Positions 1 to 7,158 of a DNA stretch of 24,456 nucleotides are shown piece by piece; position 1 is the stretch's first letter, and every line of letters starts with the position of its first letter. A program made the position numbers and the translations under genes. Source of the stretch: VBDM01 sp035280025 (GTDB taxonomy: Bacteria; Pseudomonadota; Gammaproteobacteria; Burkholderiales; SG8-39); NCBI GenBank assembly GCA_035280025.1, contig DATEGT010000104.1, positions 1 to 24,456 of the forward strand, written 5' to 3'. A model generated the notes under the pieces. That model made no database searches and was not told the DNA's origin. It saw nothing but the letters and a program-made list of their open reading frames with translations.

Positions 1-2
1 TG

Positions 3-224
3 AGTCCCGTCGCGCCGCTCGCCCCGGTCGGCGCAACGGTCGGCGCCGTGGCAGGCCCCATGGTCGCGCCGGTCGCTCCGGTGGTCGCCCCCGTGATCGC
101 TCCGATCGCACCGGTGGTCGCGCCCATCGTCTCGGTGACGCCGCCGCCTCCGGCGGTCACGCTGCCGAGCCTGCCGACCCTGCCGGTCATCGGCGGACTG
201 CCCTCGCTGCTGCCGAAGAAGTAG
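3..224 (+). CDS. C-terminal end of a Pro/Val/Ala-repeat protein (5' partial)
   Basis: An open frame enters from the left edge and ends at TAG 222-224, giving the last 73 residues of a protein whose start lies outside the window. The first 45 or so residues are low-complexity repeats of A-P-V, A-P-V-V and A-P-I units. A proline-rich segment and a short tail ending in two lysines follow. No catalytic motif is visible and I do not recognise a family. The composition resembles extended proline-rich linkers or surface and periplasm-spanning segments, but that is inference. The regular repeat and the in-frame stop just before a new promoter and gene support it as coding. GC-rich DNA gives many open frames, so confidence is moderate. 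Confidence 0.5.
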   Translation, partial: SPVAPLAPVGATVGAVAGPMVAPVAPVVAPVIAPIAPVVAPIVSVTPPPPAVTLPSLPTLPVIGGLPSLLPKK

Positions 225-262
225 CCGCCGGCGGCCGGCCTTCGCGCCGGCGCGCGCAGTCC

Positions 263-271
263 TGCTACAGT
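263..271 (+). promoter_or_regulatory. Extended -10 promoter element before the first Bug receptor gene
   Basis: The sequence reads TGC-TACAGT, an extended -10 (TGN plus a TATAAT-like hexamer). The hexamer ends six bases before the ATG at 278, so transcription would start at or next to the start codon. No Shine-Dalgarno sequence lies between them. This suggests a leaderless transcript. No convincing -35 box was seen. Confidence 0.4.
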
Positions 272-277
272 CCGGCC

Positions 278-1210
278 ATGCCGCGCGCGCTCCTTTGCGT
301 TCTCGCCCTGCTGCCCTCGCTCGCGACGGCGCAGATCCTGCGCATCGTCGTGCCCTTCGCCGCGGGCGGAGCCCGCGAGGTGCTCGCGCGCACCTTCAGC
401 TCGGAGCTCGGCGCTGCGCTGGGGACGACGGCGATCATCGACAACCGCCCGGGCGCGGGCGGCGCGATCGGCACCGCCTTCGTCGCGAAGGCCGCGCCCG
501 ACGGGCGCACGCTCATCTTCGCCGCGTCGAGCCACAACCTCACGGCGCTCCTCGGCGCGACCCCGGCGTACGACCCGATCGGGGATTTCTCGCCCGTGGC
601 CAACGTCGGAATGCAGAGCTACGTCCTGATGGCGAGCGCCTCGATCCCGGCGAGGACGACCGCGGAATTCCTCGCCTACGCCCGGGCGAATCCCGGCAAG
701 CTCAACTACAGCTCCGCGGGGCACGGGAGCTCCACGCACGTGGCGATGGCCTACCTCGCGAGCCTCGCGGGCCTGTCCATGGTGCACATCCCGTTCAAGT
801 CCTCGCAGGACGCGGTCAACGACGTGCTCGCGGCGCGCTCGCACGCGGTGATCGTGCCGAACGTGGGCGCGATCCCCTTCGCGAAGGACGCGCGCCTGCG
901 CATCCTCGGAGTGACCTCGCTCGAGCGCTCGCCGTTTCTTCCCGGCGTGCCGCCGGTCGCGGAAAGCGTTCCCGGCTACGAGTTCAATTCCTGGTTCGGG
1001 CTGCTCGCTCCCGCGCGCACCCCCGCCGCGACGGTCGGGCGCATCAACGCCGAGGTGGGAAAGCTCCTGCGCGATGCCGCGATCCTGAAGCGGCTCGCCG
1101 CCCAGGGGGTCGTGCCGCGGCCGCTCCCGCCCGAGGCCTTCGGGCGGCTGATCCGCGAGGACTACGCGGAAACCGCGAAGATGGTGAAGGCGATGGGGAG
1201 CGTGGAGTGA
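278..1210 (+). CDS. Bug/TctC-family periplasmic solute-binding receptor
   Basis: This 310-residue protein is a typical Bug (TctC) extracytoplasmic receptor, a family that binds small carboxylates for tripartite tricarboxylate transporters or sensing. A Sec signal peptide ends near residue 19 (ATAQ). Family features follow in order: the VVPFAAGG strand and loop at the mature N-terminus, the DNRPGAGG segment, the APDGRTL segment, NPGKLNYSSAG, and a C-terminal WFGLLAPARTP segment. The usual YPxKPI opening is shortened to QILRI. The ATG is supported by the signal peptide, although an apparent -10 element sits only six bases upstream. The stop overlaps the next gene's GTG, so the receptor and amidohydrolase are probably co-translated. 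No TctA/TctB membrane subunits lie nearby, as is common for orphan receptors of this family. The ligand is unknown. Confidence 0.93.
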   Translation: MPRALLCVLALLPSLATAQILRIVVPFAAGGAREVLARTFSSELGAALGTTAIIDNRPGAGGAIGTAFVAKAAPDGRTLIFAASSHNLTALLGATPAYDPIGDFSPVANVGMQSYVLMASASIPARTTAEFLAYARANPGKLNYSSAGHGSSTHVAMAYLASLAGLSMVHIPFKSSQDAVNDVLAARSHAVIVPNVGAIPFAKDARLRILGVTSLERSPFLPGVPPVAESVPGYEFNSWFGLLAPARTPAATVGRINAEVGKLLRDAAILKRLAAQGVVPRPLPPEAFGRLIREDYAETAKMVKAMGSVE

Positions 1211-2061
1211 GCGCGGTCGTCGACGTCCACCCGCACGTCATCTCGGGAGACCTCGAGCGCTATCCGCGCGATCCGCTCGGCGGCAGCCAGTCGGACTGGT
1301 CGCGCGAGCGTCCGGTGAGCGCCGAGGCGATGATCGCGGCGATGGACGAGGCCGGCGTGTCGCGATCGGCGCTGGTGCAGGCCGCGACCTGCTACGGCTA
1401 CGACAACCGCTACGTCGCCGACGCCGTGGCCCGCTTCCCCGCGCGCTTCGCCGGAGTGTTCTCGGTGGACGTTTTCCGTCCCGACGCGCGCGAGCGCATC
1501 GCCCACTGGATCGGCAGGGGGCTCCACGGGCTGCGCATCTTCATCGCCGGCCACACCATGGCGTCCAAGGACTCCCGCCTCGACGACCCGCGGTCCGATC
1601 CGGCCTGGGAGATCGCGGGCGAGCTCGGCATCGCGGTGTCGGTGCAGCTGCGCGCCGCGGGAATCCCGCAGCTCGAGGCGATGCTCGCGCGCCACCCGCG
1701 CGTGCGCGTGCTCCTCGATCACATGGCGCGGCCGCAGACCGAGGACGGGCCGCCGTACGCCGGGGCGCGGAGCCTGTTCGCCCTCTCGCGCCATCCCAAC
1801 CTGTTCCTCAAGCTGACCACGCACAACGTGCGCGAGGCGGGCAAGGGCAAGGCGCGGCCGGAGAGCTTCTTCGCGCGGGTGACGGCCGAGTTCGGCGCGT
1901 CGCGAATCGCCTGGGGCTCGAACTACCCCGCCTCCGAGGGCTCGCTCGCGGGACTGCTCGCCGAGGCGCGCGCCGCGCTCGCCCCGCTCGCGGAGGCCGA
2001 GCGCGACTGGATCTTCCGCCGCACCGCGCTGTCGCTGTACCCCGCGCTCGCCGGCGCGTAA
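1207..2061 (+). CDS. Amidohydrolase (metal-dependent hydrolase, Amidohydrolase_2 type)
   Basis: Starting at GTG 1207, which overlaps the receptor's stop by four bases (GTGA), the 284-residue product matches the compact Amidohydrolase_2 TIM-barrel group that includes 2-pyrone-4,6-dicarboxylate lactonases. The N-terminal metal motif is D6-V-H8-P-H10. LRIF near the middle, LLDHMARP and a C-terminal WGSNYPASEG segment follow family spacing. In most relatives that last motif is GSDxP and the Asp helps catalysis; here residue 239 is Asn. The frame is open upstream inside the receptor gene, but homology begins only at the GTG. Coupling to a Bug receptor suggests hydrolysis of a lactone or carboxylated compound that the receptor helps take up. 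The substrate cannot be named from sequence. Confidence 0.88.
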   Translation: MSAVVDVHPHVISGDLERYPRDPLGGSQSDWSRERPVSAEAMIAAMDEAGVSRSALVQAATCYGYDNRYVADAVARFPARFAGVFSVDVFRPDARERIAHWIGRGLHGLRIFIAGHTMASKDSRLDDPRSDPAWEIAGELGIAVSVQLRAAGIPQLEAMLARHPRVRVLLDHMARPQTEDGPPYAGARSLFALSRHPNLFLKLTTHNVREAGKGKARPESFFARVTAEFGASRIAWGSNYPASEGSLAGLLAEARAALAPLAEAERDWIFRRTALSLYPALAGA

Positions 2062-2081
2062 GCCTCACCCCTACCCAAGAC

Positions 2082-2109
2082 CCGCCCTTCGGCACAGAAT
2101 AAGGGGCGG
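2082..2109. promoter_or_regulatory. Imperfect inverted repeat upstream of the dehydrogenase genes
   Basis: CCGCCCTT at 2082-2089 faces AAGGGGCGG at 2101-2109, complementary apart from one extra G. It lies in the 67-base gap between the amidohydrolase and the (2Fe-2S) subunit gene. It could be an operator or a leader hairpin. There is no T-run, so it is not an obvious terminator. The AGAATA at 2096-2101 in its loop is a weak -10 candidate. Confidence 0.25.
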
Positions 2110-2128
2110 ACCTCTCCCGGAATCCTTC

Positions 2129-2587
2129 ATGGCAACCCTGATCGTCAACGGCAGGAAGATGCCGGTCGACGCCGACCCCGACACGCCGCTGCTGTGGGTC
2201 CTGCGCGATCACCTCGAGCTGACCGGAACCAAGTACGGCTGCGGCATGGCGCTGTGCGGCGCGTGCACCGTGCACCTGAACGGCCAGGCCGTGCGCTCGT
2301 GCAGCACTCCCCTGAGCGCGGCCGAGGGCCGGCGCGTCACGACCATCGAGGCGGTCGGGCAGACCAAGGAAGGAAGAGCGGTGCAGGAGGCCTGGGTCGC
2401 CAACGACGTGCCGCAATGCGGCTACTGCCAGTCGGGCCAGATCATGAGCGCCGCGGCGCTGCTCGCCAAGGTGAAGCGCCCGACCGACGCGGAGATCGAC
2501 GAGGCGCTCGCCGGCAACGTGTGCCGCTGCGGCACCTACAACCGCATCCGCCTCGCCGTGAAGCAGGCCTCGCGGAATCTGAAATGA
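2129..2587 (+). CDS. (2Fe-2S)-binding small subunit of a molybdenum hydroxylase (IorA/CoxS type)
   Basis: This 152-residue protein has the standard two-cluster layout of xanthine-oxidase-family small subunits. The plant-ferredoxin-like half carries Cys38, Cys43, Cys46 and Cys58. The helical half carries Cys97, Cys100, Cys132 and Cys134 (QCGYC and CRC). It relays electrons from the molybdopterin site of the large subunit to an acceptor. Its TGA overlaps the ATG of the large subunit gene (ATGA), indicating co-translation. No FAD-binding medium subunit gene is present, as in isoquinoline 1-oxidoreductase and related aldehyde or N-heterocycle dehydrogenases that pass electrons to cytochromes. Family assignment is secure; the substrate is not. 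Confidence 0.95.
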   Translation: MATLIVNGRKMPVDADPDTPLLWVLRDHLELTGTKYGCGMALCGACTVHLNGQAVRSCSTPLSAAEGRRVTTIEAVGQTKEGRAVQEAWVANDVPQCGYCQSGQIMSAAALLAKVKRPTDAEIDEALAGNVCRCGTYNRIRLAVKQASRNLK

Positions 2588-4773
2588 GTGGAATGAGTGA
2601 AATGAGCGAATCGGGCGGCGCGATCGTCAACCTCAGCCGGCGCGGCTTCCTGAAGGCCGGCGCCGGGCTCACGCTGGGCGTCGCGCTCCCGGAGGCGTTC
2701 GCGCAGGCGGCCCCGGCGGCGGTTTTCGCGCCCAACGCCTTCGTGCGCATCGGCACCGACAGCACCGTCACCGTGACCGTGAAGCACCTCGAGATGGGCC
2801 AGGGCACCTACACCGGCCTGCCGACGCTCGTCGCCGAGGAGCTCGACGCGGACTGGAGGCAGATCCGCGTCGAGGGCGCGCCCGCGGACGCGAGCCGCTA
2901 CAACAACCTCTTCATGGGAGCGATGCAGGGAACCGGCGGCAGCACCGCGCTGGCGAATTCCTACGAGCAGATGCGCAAGGCCGGGGCCGCGGCGCGCGCC
3001 ATGCTCGTCGCCGCGGCGGCCGAGCGCTGGAAGGTGGGCGCCGACACGATCACGGTCTCCAGGGGCTCGGTGATGCACGAGCCCTCGGCGCGCAAGGCGA
3101 GCTTCGGCTCGCTCGCCGCGGCCGCCGCGAACCAGCCGGTGCCGCAGGAGGTGAAGCTCAAGGCCGCCGCCGATTTCGCCTTCATCGGCAAGCGCGTACC
3201 GCGCACCGACGCGCATGCCAAGTCGAACGGCAGCGCGATCTACACGCAGGACGTGAAGCTCCCGGGAATGCTGACCGCGCTGGTCGCGCATCCGCCGCGC
3301 TTCGGCGGCAAGCCGAAGTCCTTCGACGCGGCCAAGGCGAAGGCAGTGAAAGGCGTGGTCGACGTCGTCGCGATACCGGGCGGCGTCGCGGTGCTCGCGG
3401 GCGATTTCTGGTCGGCGAAGAAGGGACGCGACGCGCTCTCGGTCGACTGGGACGAGAGCGGGGCCTTCAAGCTCGGCTCGGGCGAGATCATGGCCGAGTA
3501 CCGCAGGCTCGCCTCGACCCCGGGGCTGCCCGCGAGGAAGGACGGCGACGTCGCCGCGGCGCTCGCCTCCGCGGCGAAGACCCTCGAGGCGGTCTACGAA
3601 TTCCCCTACCTCGCGCACGCCACGATGGAGCCGATGAACTGCGTGGTGCGGCTCTCCGCCGACGCCTGCGAGATCTGGAACGGCGAGCAGTTCCAGTCGA
3701 TCGACCAGCCTGCGGTCGCCGCGGCGCTCGGCATGAAACCCGAACAGGTGAAGCTCAACATGCTCTACGCGGGCGGGAGCTTCGGCCGCCGCGCCAATCC
3801 GCATTCGGACTACGTGCTCGAGGCCGTCCAGGTCGCGAAAGCGATCGGCGGACGCGTCCCGGTGAAGCTGGTGTGGACGCGCGAGGACGACATGCGCGCC
3901 GGCTACTACCGGCCGATGTACTGCCACGCGCTCAAGGCCGGCCTCGACGCGCAGGGCGGCATCGTCGCGTGGCGGCACCGCATCGTCGGGCAGTCGATCC
4001 TCGCCGGCACCGCGTTCGAGGCGATGATGGTGAAGGACGGCATCGACGCGACCTCGGTCGAGGGCGCGGCCAACCTGCCCTACGTCATCCCGAACCTCGG
4101 CGTCGAGCTGCACTCGCCGAAGACGGGCGTGCCGGTGCAATGGTGGCGCTCGGTCGGCTCGACCCACACCGCGTTCTCGACCGAGACCTTCATCGACGAG
4201 CTCGCGGCCGCGGCGGGGAAGGATCCGCTTCAGCTGCGCCGCGCGCTGCTCGCGAGATCGCCGCGCCACAGGGCGGTGCTCGAGATGGCCGCGACCGAGG
4301 CCGACTGGACGACGCCGCTCGTGGCCGCGCGGGTCGGCGACCGGCGCGGCCGCGGAATCGCGGTGCACGAGTCGTTCAACACCGCGGTCGCCCAGGTCGC
4401 GGAGGTCACGGTCAGGCGCGACGGCTCCTGGCGCGTCGACCGCGTCATGTGCGCGGTCGACTGCGGCGTCGCGGTCAACCCGGACGTGATCCGCGCGCAG
4501 ATGGAGAGCGGCATCGCCTACGGGCTCACCGCGGCGATGCACGGCGCGATCACGCTGAAGGACGGCGTGGTCGAGCAGTCCAACTTCCACGACTACATGC
4601 CGCTGCGGCTCACCGAGATGCCGCGCATCGGCGTGTACATCGCGCGCTCCGGGGAAAAGCCCACGGGCGTGGGCGAGCCGGCGACGCCGGTCATCGCGCC
4701 GGCCGTCGCCAACGCGCTCGCGGCGGCGACGGGAAAGCGCATCCGCGCGCTGCCAATCAGGCTCGAAGCCTAG
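2584..4773 (+). CDS. Molybdopterin-binding large subunit of an IorB-type dehydrogenase, with Tat signal
   Basis: This 729-residue protein is a xanthine-dehydrogenase-family catalytic subunit. It starts with a twin-arginine signal (S-R19-R20-G-F-L-K, then a hydrophobic stretch to AFAQA), so it is probably exported folded with its small subunit. Cofactor-binding segments appear in order: EMGQGTYTGLPTLVAEELD, GGSFGRR, VKLVWTREDDM, CAVDCG, and GVGEPATP near the end, where Glu698 fits the catalytic Glu. Together with the small subunit it would hydroxylate or dehydrogenate an aldehyde or N-heterocycle using water. The absence of an FAD subunit and the export signal suggest transfer to a periplasmic cytochrome. 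Three in-frame ATGs (2584, 2593, 2602) lie in a 9-base tandem repeat; the first overlaps the upstream stop and was chosen. Confidence 0.94.
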   Translation: MSGMSEMSESGGAIVNLSRRGFLKAGAGLTLGVALPEAFAQAAPAAVFAPNAFVRIGTDSTVTVTVKHLEMGQGTYTGLPTLVAEELDADWRQIRVEGAPADASRYNNLFMGAMQGTGGSTALANSYEQMRKAGAAARAMLVAAAAERWKVGADTITVSRGSVMHEPSARKASFGSLAAAAANQPVPQEVKLKAAADFAFIGKRVPRTDAHAKSNGSAIYTQDVKLPGMLTALVAHPPRFGGKPKSFDAAKAKAVKGVVDVVAIPGGVAVLAGDFWSAKKGRDALSVDWDESGAFKLGSGEIMAEYRRLASTPGLPARKDGDVAAALASAAKTLEAVYEFPYLAHATMEPMNCVVRLSADACEIWNGEQFQSIDQPAVAAALGMKPEQVKLNMLYAGGSFGRRANPHSDYVLEAVQVAKAIGGRVPVKLVWTREDDMRAGYYRPMYCHALKAGLDAQGGIVAWRHRIVGQSILAGTAFEAMMVKDGIDATSVEGAANLPYVIPNLGVELHSPKTGVPVQWWRSVGSTHTAFSTETFIDELAAAAGKDPLQLRRALLARSPRHRAVLEMAATEADWTTPLVAARVGDRRGRGIAVHESFNTAVAQVAEVTVRRDGSWRVDRVMCAVDCGVAVNPDVIRAQMESGIAYGLTAAMHGAITLKDGVVEQSNFHDYMPLRLTEMPRIGVYIARSGEKPTGVGEPATPVIAPAVANALAAATGKRIRALPIRLEA

Positions 4774-4819
4774 CCGACACAAATCGAAACACTTTATTTC
4801 CTCCGGCCGCGCCCGGACT

Positions 4820-4828
4820 TGCTAGCAT
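4820..4828 (+). promoter_or_regulatory. Extended -10 promoter element before the DUF4124 gene
   Basis: TGC-TAGCAT lies 28 bases before the chosen ATG, downstream of an AT-richer stretch (4780-4800) that stands out in this GC-rich DNA. A start of transcription near 4835 would exclude the earlier in-frame ATG at 4827 and supports starting at 4857. No clear -35 box. Confidence 0.4.
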
Positions 4829-4856
4829 GGGGCTCATCGTCCCGGAGCGCGCGCTC

Positions 4857-5387
4857 ATGAAGACCTCATCCCTGGTTCCGATCCTGATCCTGCTGGCGGC
4901 CGCGCCGGCGCAGGCGCAGATCTACAAGTGGGTGGACGAGTCCGGGCAGACGCACTACTCGGACAAGGCGCCCGCGGGCGCGAGGAAGACCGCTACCGTG
5001 GCGGACCGCGTCTCGACCTACACGCCGGACCCGGCGCTGCTCGCGCGGGCATCGGCGGCCCCGGCCGCGAACACCGCGCTCGCCGAGCGGGTGGACAGCC
5101 TGGAGCGGGCGCTGCAGTACGAGCGCTTCTCGCGCCAGCAGACCGAGCTCGCCGCGTACACCCAGGAAGCCGAAGCCGGCTACGGCTACTATCCGTACGC
5201 GGTGCCGGTCCCCGTTCAGCTCCGTCACCGGCATCCCGGATTCCGGCCCCGTCCGGCGCCCAGGACCGTCGTCGGGCCGGGAATCATGCCGGGCACGTTC
5301 AACGGTCCGAACGCCGTGACCGCCGGAAACGTCACCCTGCGCACCAGCCTCGCCGCTCCGCGCGGACGCGGCGCAGCGTCCTTCTAG
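4857..5387 (+). CDS. DUF4124-domain exported protein
   Basis: This 176-residue protein has a signal peptide ending at AQAQ, directly followed by IYKWVDESGQTHYSDKAP, the hallmark of DUF4124. That is a small beta-rich domain common in Beta- and Gammaproteobacterial envelope proteins. The rest is Ala-rich with a short charged helix (residues 75-105) and a Pro/Arg-rich tail. Function is unknown; the domain is presumed to act in the periplasm. ATG 4857 was chosen because GGAG (4844-4847) lies nine bases upstream and the signal peptide begins there. An in-frame ATG at 4827 would add ten non-signal-like residues. The gene ends seven bases from the convergent lipoprotein gene. Confidence 0.82.
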   Translation: MKTSSLVPILILLAAAPAQAQIYKWVDESGQTHYSDKAPAGARKTATVADRVSTYTPDPALLARASAAPAANTALAERVDSLERALQYERFSRQQTELAAYTQEAEAGYGYYPYAVPVPVQLRHRHPGFRPRPAPRTVVGPGIMPGTFNGPNAVTAGNVTLRTSLAAPRGRGAASF

Positions 5388-5394
5388 GCCCGGC

Positions 5395-6234
5395 CTAGTA
5401 GCCCCCGCCCGGGGTGAGATTCTCCCTCAAGGCGGGCGCGACCGAGACGCCGCGCAGCTTCGCCTCGTCGAGCGCGCGCTGCACCGTGCCGGACCTCTTC
5501 GCGTCCTCGACGAACGCGCTCACGTAGGCGAGCGCCGCGCTCCTGCCCTTCGGCAGGACCAGGCACATCTCGGCGGCGGAAAAGCGGTCTTCGAGCACCC
5601 GCGATCCCGGCAGGCCTCCGGCGAGCCCGAGCAGCAGGTAGCGGTTCTGGGCATACGCCTGCACCTTCCCGTCCCTGATCAGGGCGAACGCCGCGGGCTC
5701 GTTGTCGGCCTGGACGACCTTGGCCGACTTCAGGGTGCGCTCGAGGAACAGCGTCGTCGCCGCGCCGCGCGCCGCGGCGATGCTGACGCCGGGCCTGTCC
5801 GCCTCGGGAACGCTGCGGATCGCCGAGCCCGGCGCGACCAGGTAGGTGAGATCGACGACGATGTGCGGCGGCGCGAAGTCGATCACGTTGCGCCGCGCCG
5901 GATCGAAAGCGACCACCGCGACGTCCCATTCGCCGGTCTTCGCGTCCCCGACCAGCTTCGCGATCGCGCCGTAGGCGATGATCTTCACCGGCACGCCCGC
6001 GGCCTTCGCCAGCTCGCGGCCCAGGGTCGCCGTCGTCCCGCTCACCTCGCCGCTCTCCTTGTCGCGCGAGCCGAGCACCGGGTTGCCGGTGAACGCGGCG
6101 ACGCGCAGGGTGCCGGTGGGCGCGAGCTCGGATTTCTGCGCGGGCGTCGGCGCGGGCGGCGCGCTCGCGCAGGCCGCGAGGAACAGCGCCGCCGCCGCGA
6201 GCGGCAGGGTATGCAGCCATTCGATCCCCTTCAT
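5395..6234 (-). CDS. Solute-binding lipoprotein (type 2 periplasmic-binding fold, SBP_bac_3-like)
   Basis: This 279-residue protein has a lipoprotein signal with lipobox L-A-A-C22. It then has the features of family 3 extracellular solute-binding proteins: GTLRVAAFTGNPVLG, a helix with LGRELAKAAGVPV, the GEWDVAVVAFDPARR segment where amino-acid receptors have the D-x-x-x-x-x-x-T/R pattern, and IDFAPPHIVVDLTYLV. It probably binds an amino acid or related small acid at the membrane. No ABC permease or ATPase lies nearby, so it may serve a transporter encoded elsewhere or act as a sensor. The start is well supported: a strong ribosome site (GAGGAGG, complement of 6240-6246) lies five bases upstream. 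It diverges from the OmpA-family gene. Confidence 0.87.
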   Translation of the reverse strand: MKGIEWLHTLPLAAAALFLAACASAPPAPTPAQKSELAPTGTLRVAAFTGNPVLGSRDKESGEVSGTTATLGRELAKAAGVPVKIIAYGAIAKLVGDAKTGEWDVAVVAFDPARRNVIDFAPPHIVVDLTYLVAPGSAIRSVPEADRPGVSIAAARGAATTLFLERTLKSAKVVQADNEPAAFALIRDGKVQAYAQNRYLLLGLAGGLPGSRVLEDRFSAAEMCLVLPKGRSAALAYVSAFVEDAKRSGTVQRALDEAKLRGVSVAPALRENLTPGGGY

Positions 6235-6294
6235 CTGAACCTCCTCGATCTTGTCTGTCGAACGCTAGTGCGCGGGCGGTGCCGTGACTGTCGG

Positions 6295-6300
6295 ATTGTA
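6295..6300 (-). promoter_or_regulatory. -10 element for the solute-binding lipoprotein gene
   Basis: The minus strand reads TACAAT at 6300-6295, a five-of-six match to the -10 consensus. It lies about 60 bases upstream of the ATG at 6234, leaving room for the strong ribosome site. No clear -35 box is visible. Confidence 0.4.
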
Positions 6301-6339
6301 CGCATTCTCCGGCATCGGCCCGCCGACGCCGCGTCGCCT

Positions 6340-6358
6340 GGCGGCGACAGTCGCCGCC
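6340..6358. promoter_or_regulatory. Perfect inverted repeat between divergent genes (possible operator)
   Basis: GGCGGCGAC-A-GTCGCCGCC is a perfect 9-1-9 palindrome in the 185-base divergent region. It ends 11 bases before the extended -10 of the OmpA-family gene and so lies at its -35 position. No T-run follows on either strand, so an intrinsic terminator is unlikely. A repressor or activator site is the better guess, though GC-rich palindromes also arise by chance. Confidence 0.35.
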
Positions 6359-6369
6359 GCGCAACGCGG

Positions 6370-6378
6370 TGCTATATT
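6370..6378 (+). promoter_or_regulatory. Extended -10 promoter element for the OmpA-family gene
   Basis: TGC-TATATT matches the extended -10 form with five of six bases of the hexamer. A transcript would start near 6385, giving a leader of about 35 bases that contains the ribosome site AAGGAG (6408-6413) six bases before the ATG. Confidence 0.55.
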
Positions 6379-6419
6379 CGTACCGTTCCAGGGGAGTCAC
6401 GCTGTCCAAGGAGAAGGCA

Positions 6420-7145
6420 ATGACCCGAAGGAGATTGCACGTCGCAGGCGTCGCTTTTGCCGCGGCCGTCGCGCTGGCCGGCTGCGTCAGCAAGGGCGAC
6501 TACCAGAAGCTCGAGACGGACAAGAACGGCGAGATCGCTGCGCTGAAGAAGGACAAGACGGCGCTGGAGCAGCAGAAGGCGTCGCTCGAGCAGCAGGAGG
6601 CGGAATCGAAGAAGCAGATCGACGCGCTCGAGCAGCAGAAGGCCCAGCTCGCCGCCGCCAGCCAGCAGGACAAGTCCCAGTACGACGCCCTCGTGGCCGG
6701 CCTCACCGAGGAGGTCAAGAAGGGCGAGCTGCAGGTGCGGCAGTACAAGGACATGCTGACGGTCGACGTCGCCGAGCAGCTGTTCTTCGACTCGGGCCGC
6801 GCGGACCTCAAGGACACGGGCAAGGCCGTGCTGAAGAAGGTCGGCGAGGCGGTGAAGGGTTATAACGACAAGGTGATCCGCGTCGTCGGCCACACCGACA
6901 ACGTGCCGATCAAGACCAGGACCTTCCCCTCCAACTGGGAGCTGTCGGTCGCGCGCGCGACCACCGTGGTGCGCTTCCTCCAGGAAAACGGCATCCCGCC
7001 CGAGCGCATGGTCGCCTCGGGCCGCGCCGAGTACCAGCCCGTCGCCGAGAACGACACCCCGGAGGGCCGGAAGAAGAACCGGCGCATCGAGATCACGCTG
7101 ATCGACAGGAACCTGGTGCAGGAAGCCGGGCCGGCGAAGAAGTGA
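6420..7145 (+). CDS. OmpA-family lipoprotein with N-terminal coiled coil
   Basis: This 241-residue protein begins with a lipoprotein signal (A-L-A-G-C22). A heptad-rich coiled coil runs roughly from residue 30 to 95, with repeated LEQQKA units. A C-terminal OmpA/MotB peptidoglycan-binding domain covers roughly residues 110-235: FFDSGRADL, VVGHTDNVPI, NWELSVARA, GRAEYQPVAENDTPEGRKKNRRIEI. It likely tethers a membrane to the cell wall, with the coil spanning part of the periplasm. Several relatives sit in the outer membrane, and the residues after the Cys (V-S) do not signal inner-membrane retention. ATG 6420 was chosen for its ribosome site AAGGAG and the signal peptide; the frame is open 17 codons further upstream without a signal. 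Confidence 0.92.
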   Translation: MTRRRLHVAGVAFAAAVALAGCVSKGDYQKLETDKNGEIAALKKDKTALEQQKASLEQQEAESKKQIDALEQQKAQLAAASQQDKSQYDALVAGLTEEVKKGELQVRQYKDMLTVDVAEQLFFDSGRADLKDTGKAVLKKVGEAVKGYNDKVIRVVGHTDNVPIKTRTFPSNWELSVARATTVVRFLQENGIPPERMVASGRAEYQPVAENDTPEGRKKNRRIEITLIDRNLVQEAGPAKK

Positions 7146-7158
7146 GCCCGGCGCGCGG

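Noticed and set aside
2536..4782. A 748-codon open frame on the minus strand opposite the molybdopterin subunit gene
   Set aside because: It is rich in Arg, His, Gly and Asp with no domain motifs, as expected from the reverse complement of GC-rich coding DNA, and the plus-strand gene is certain.
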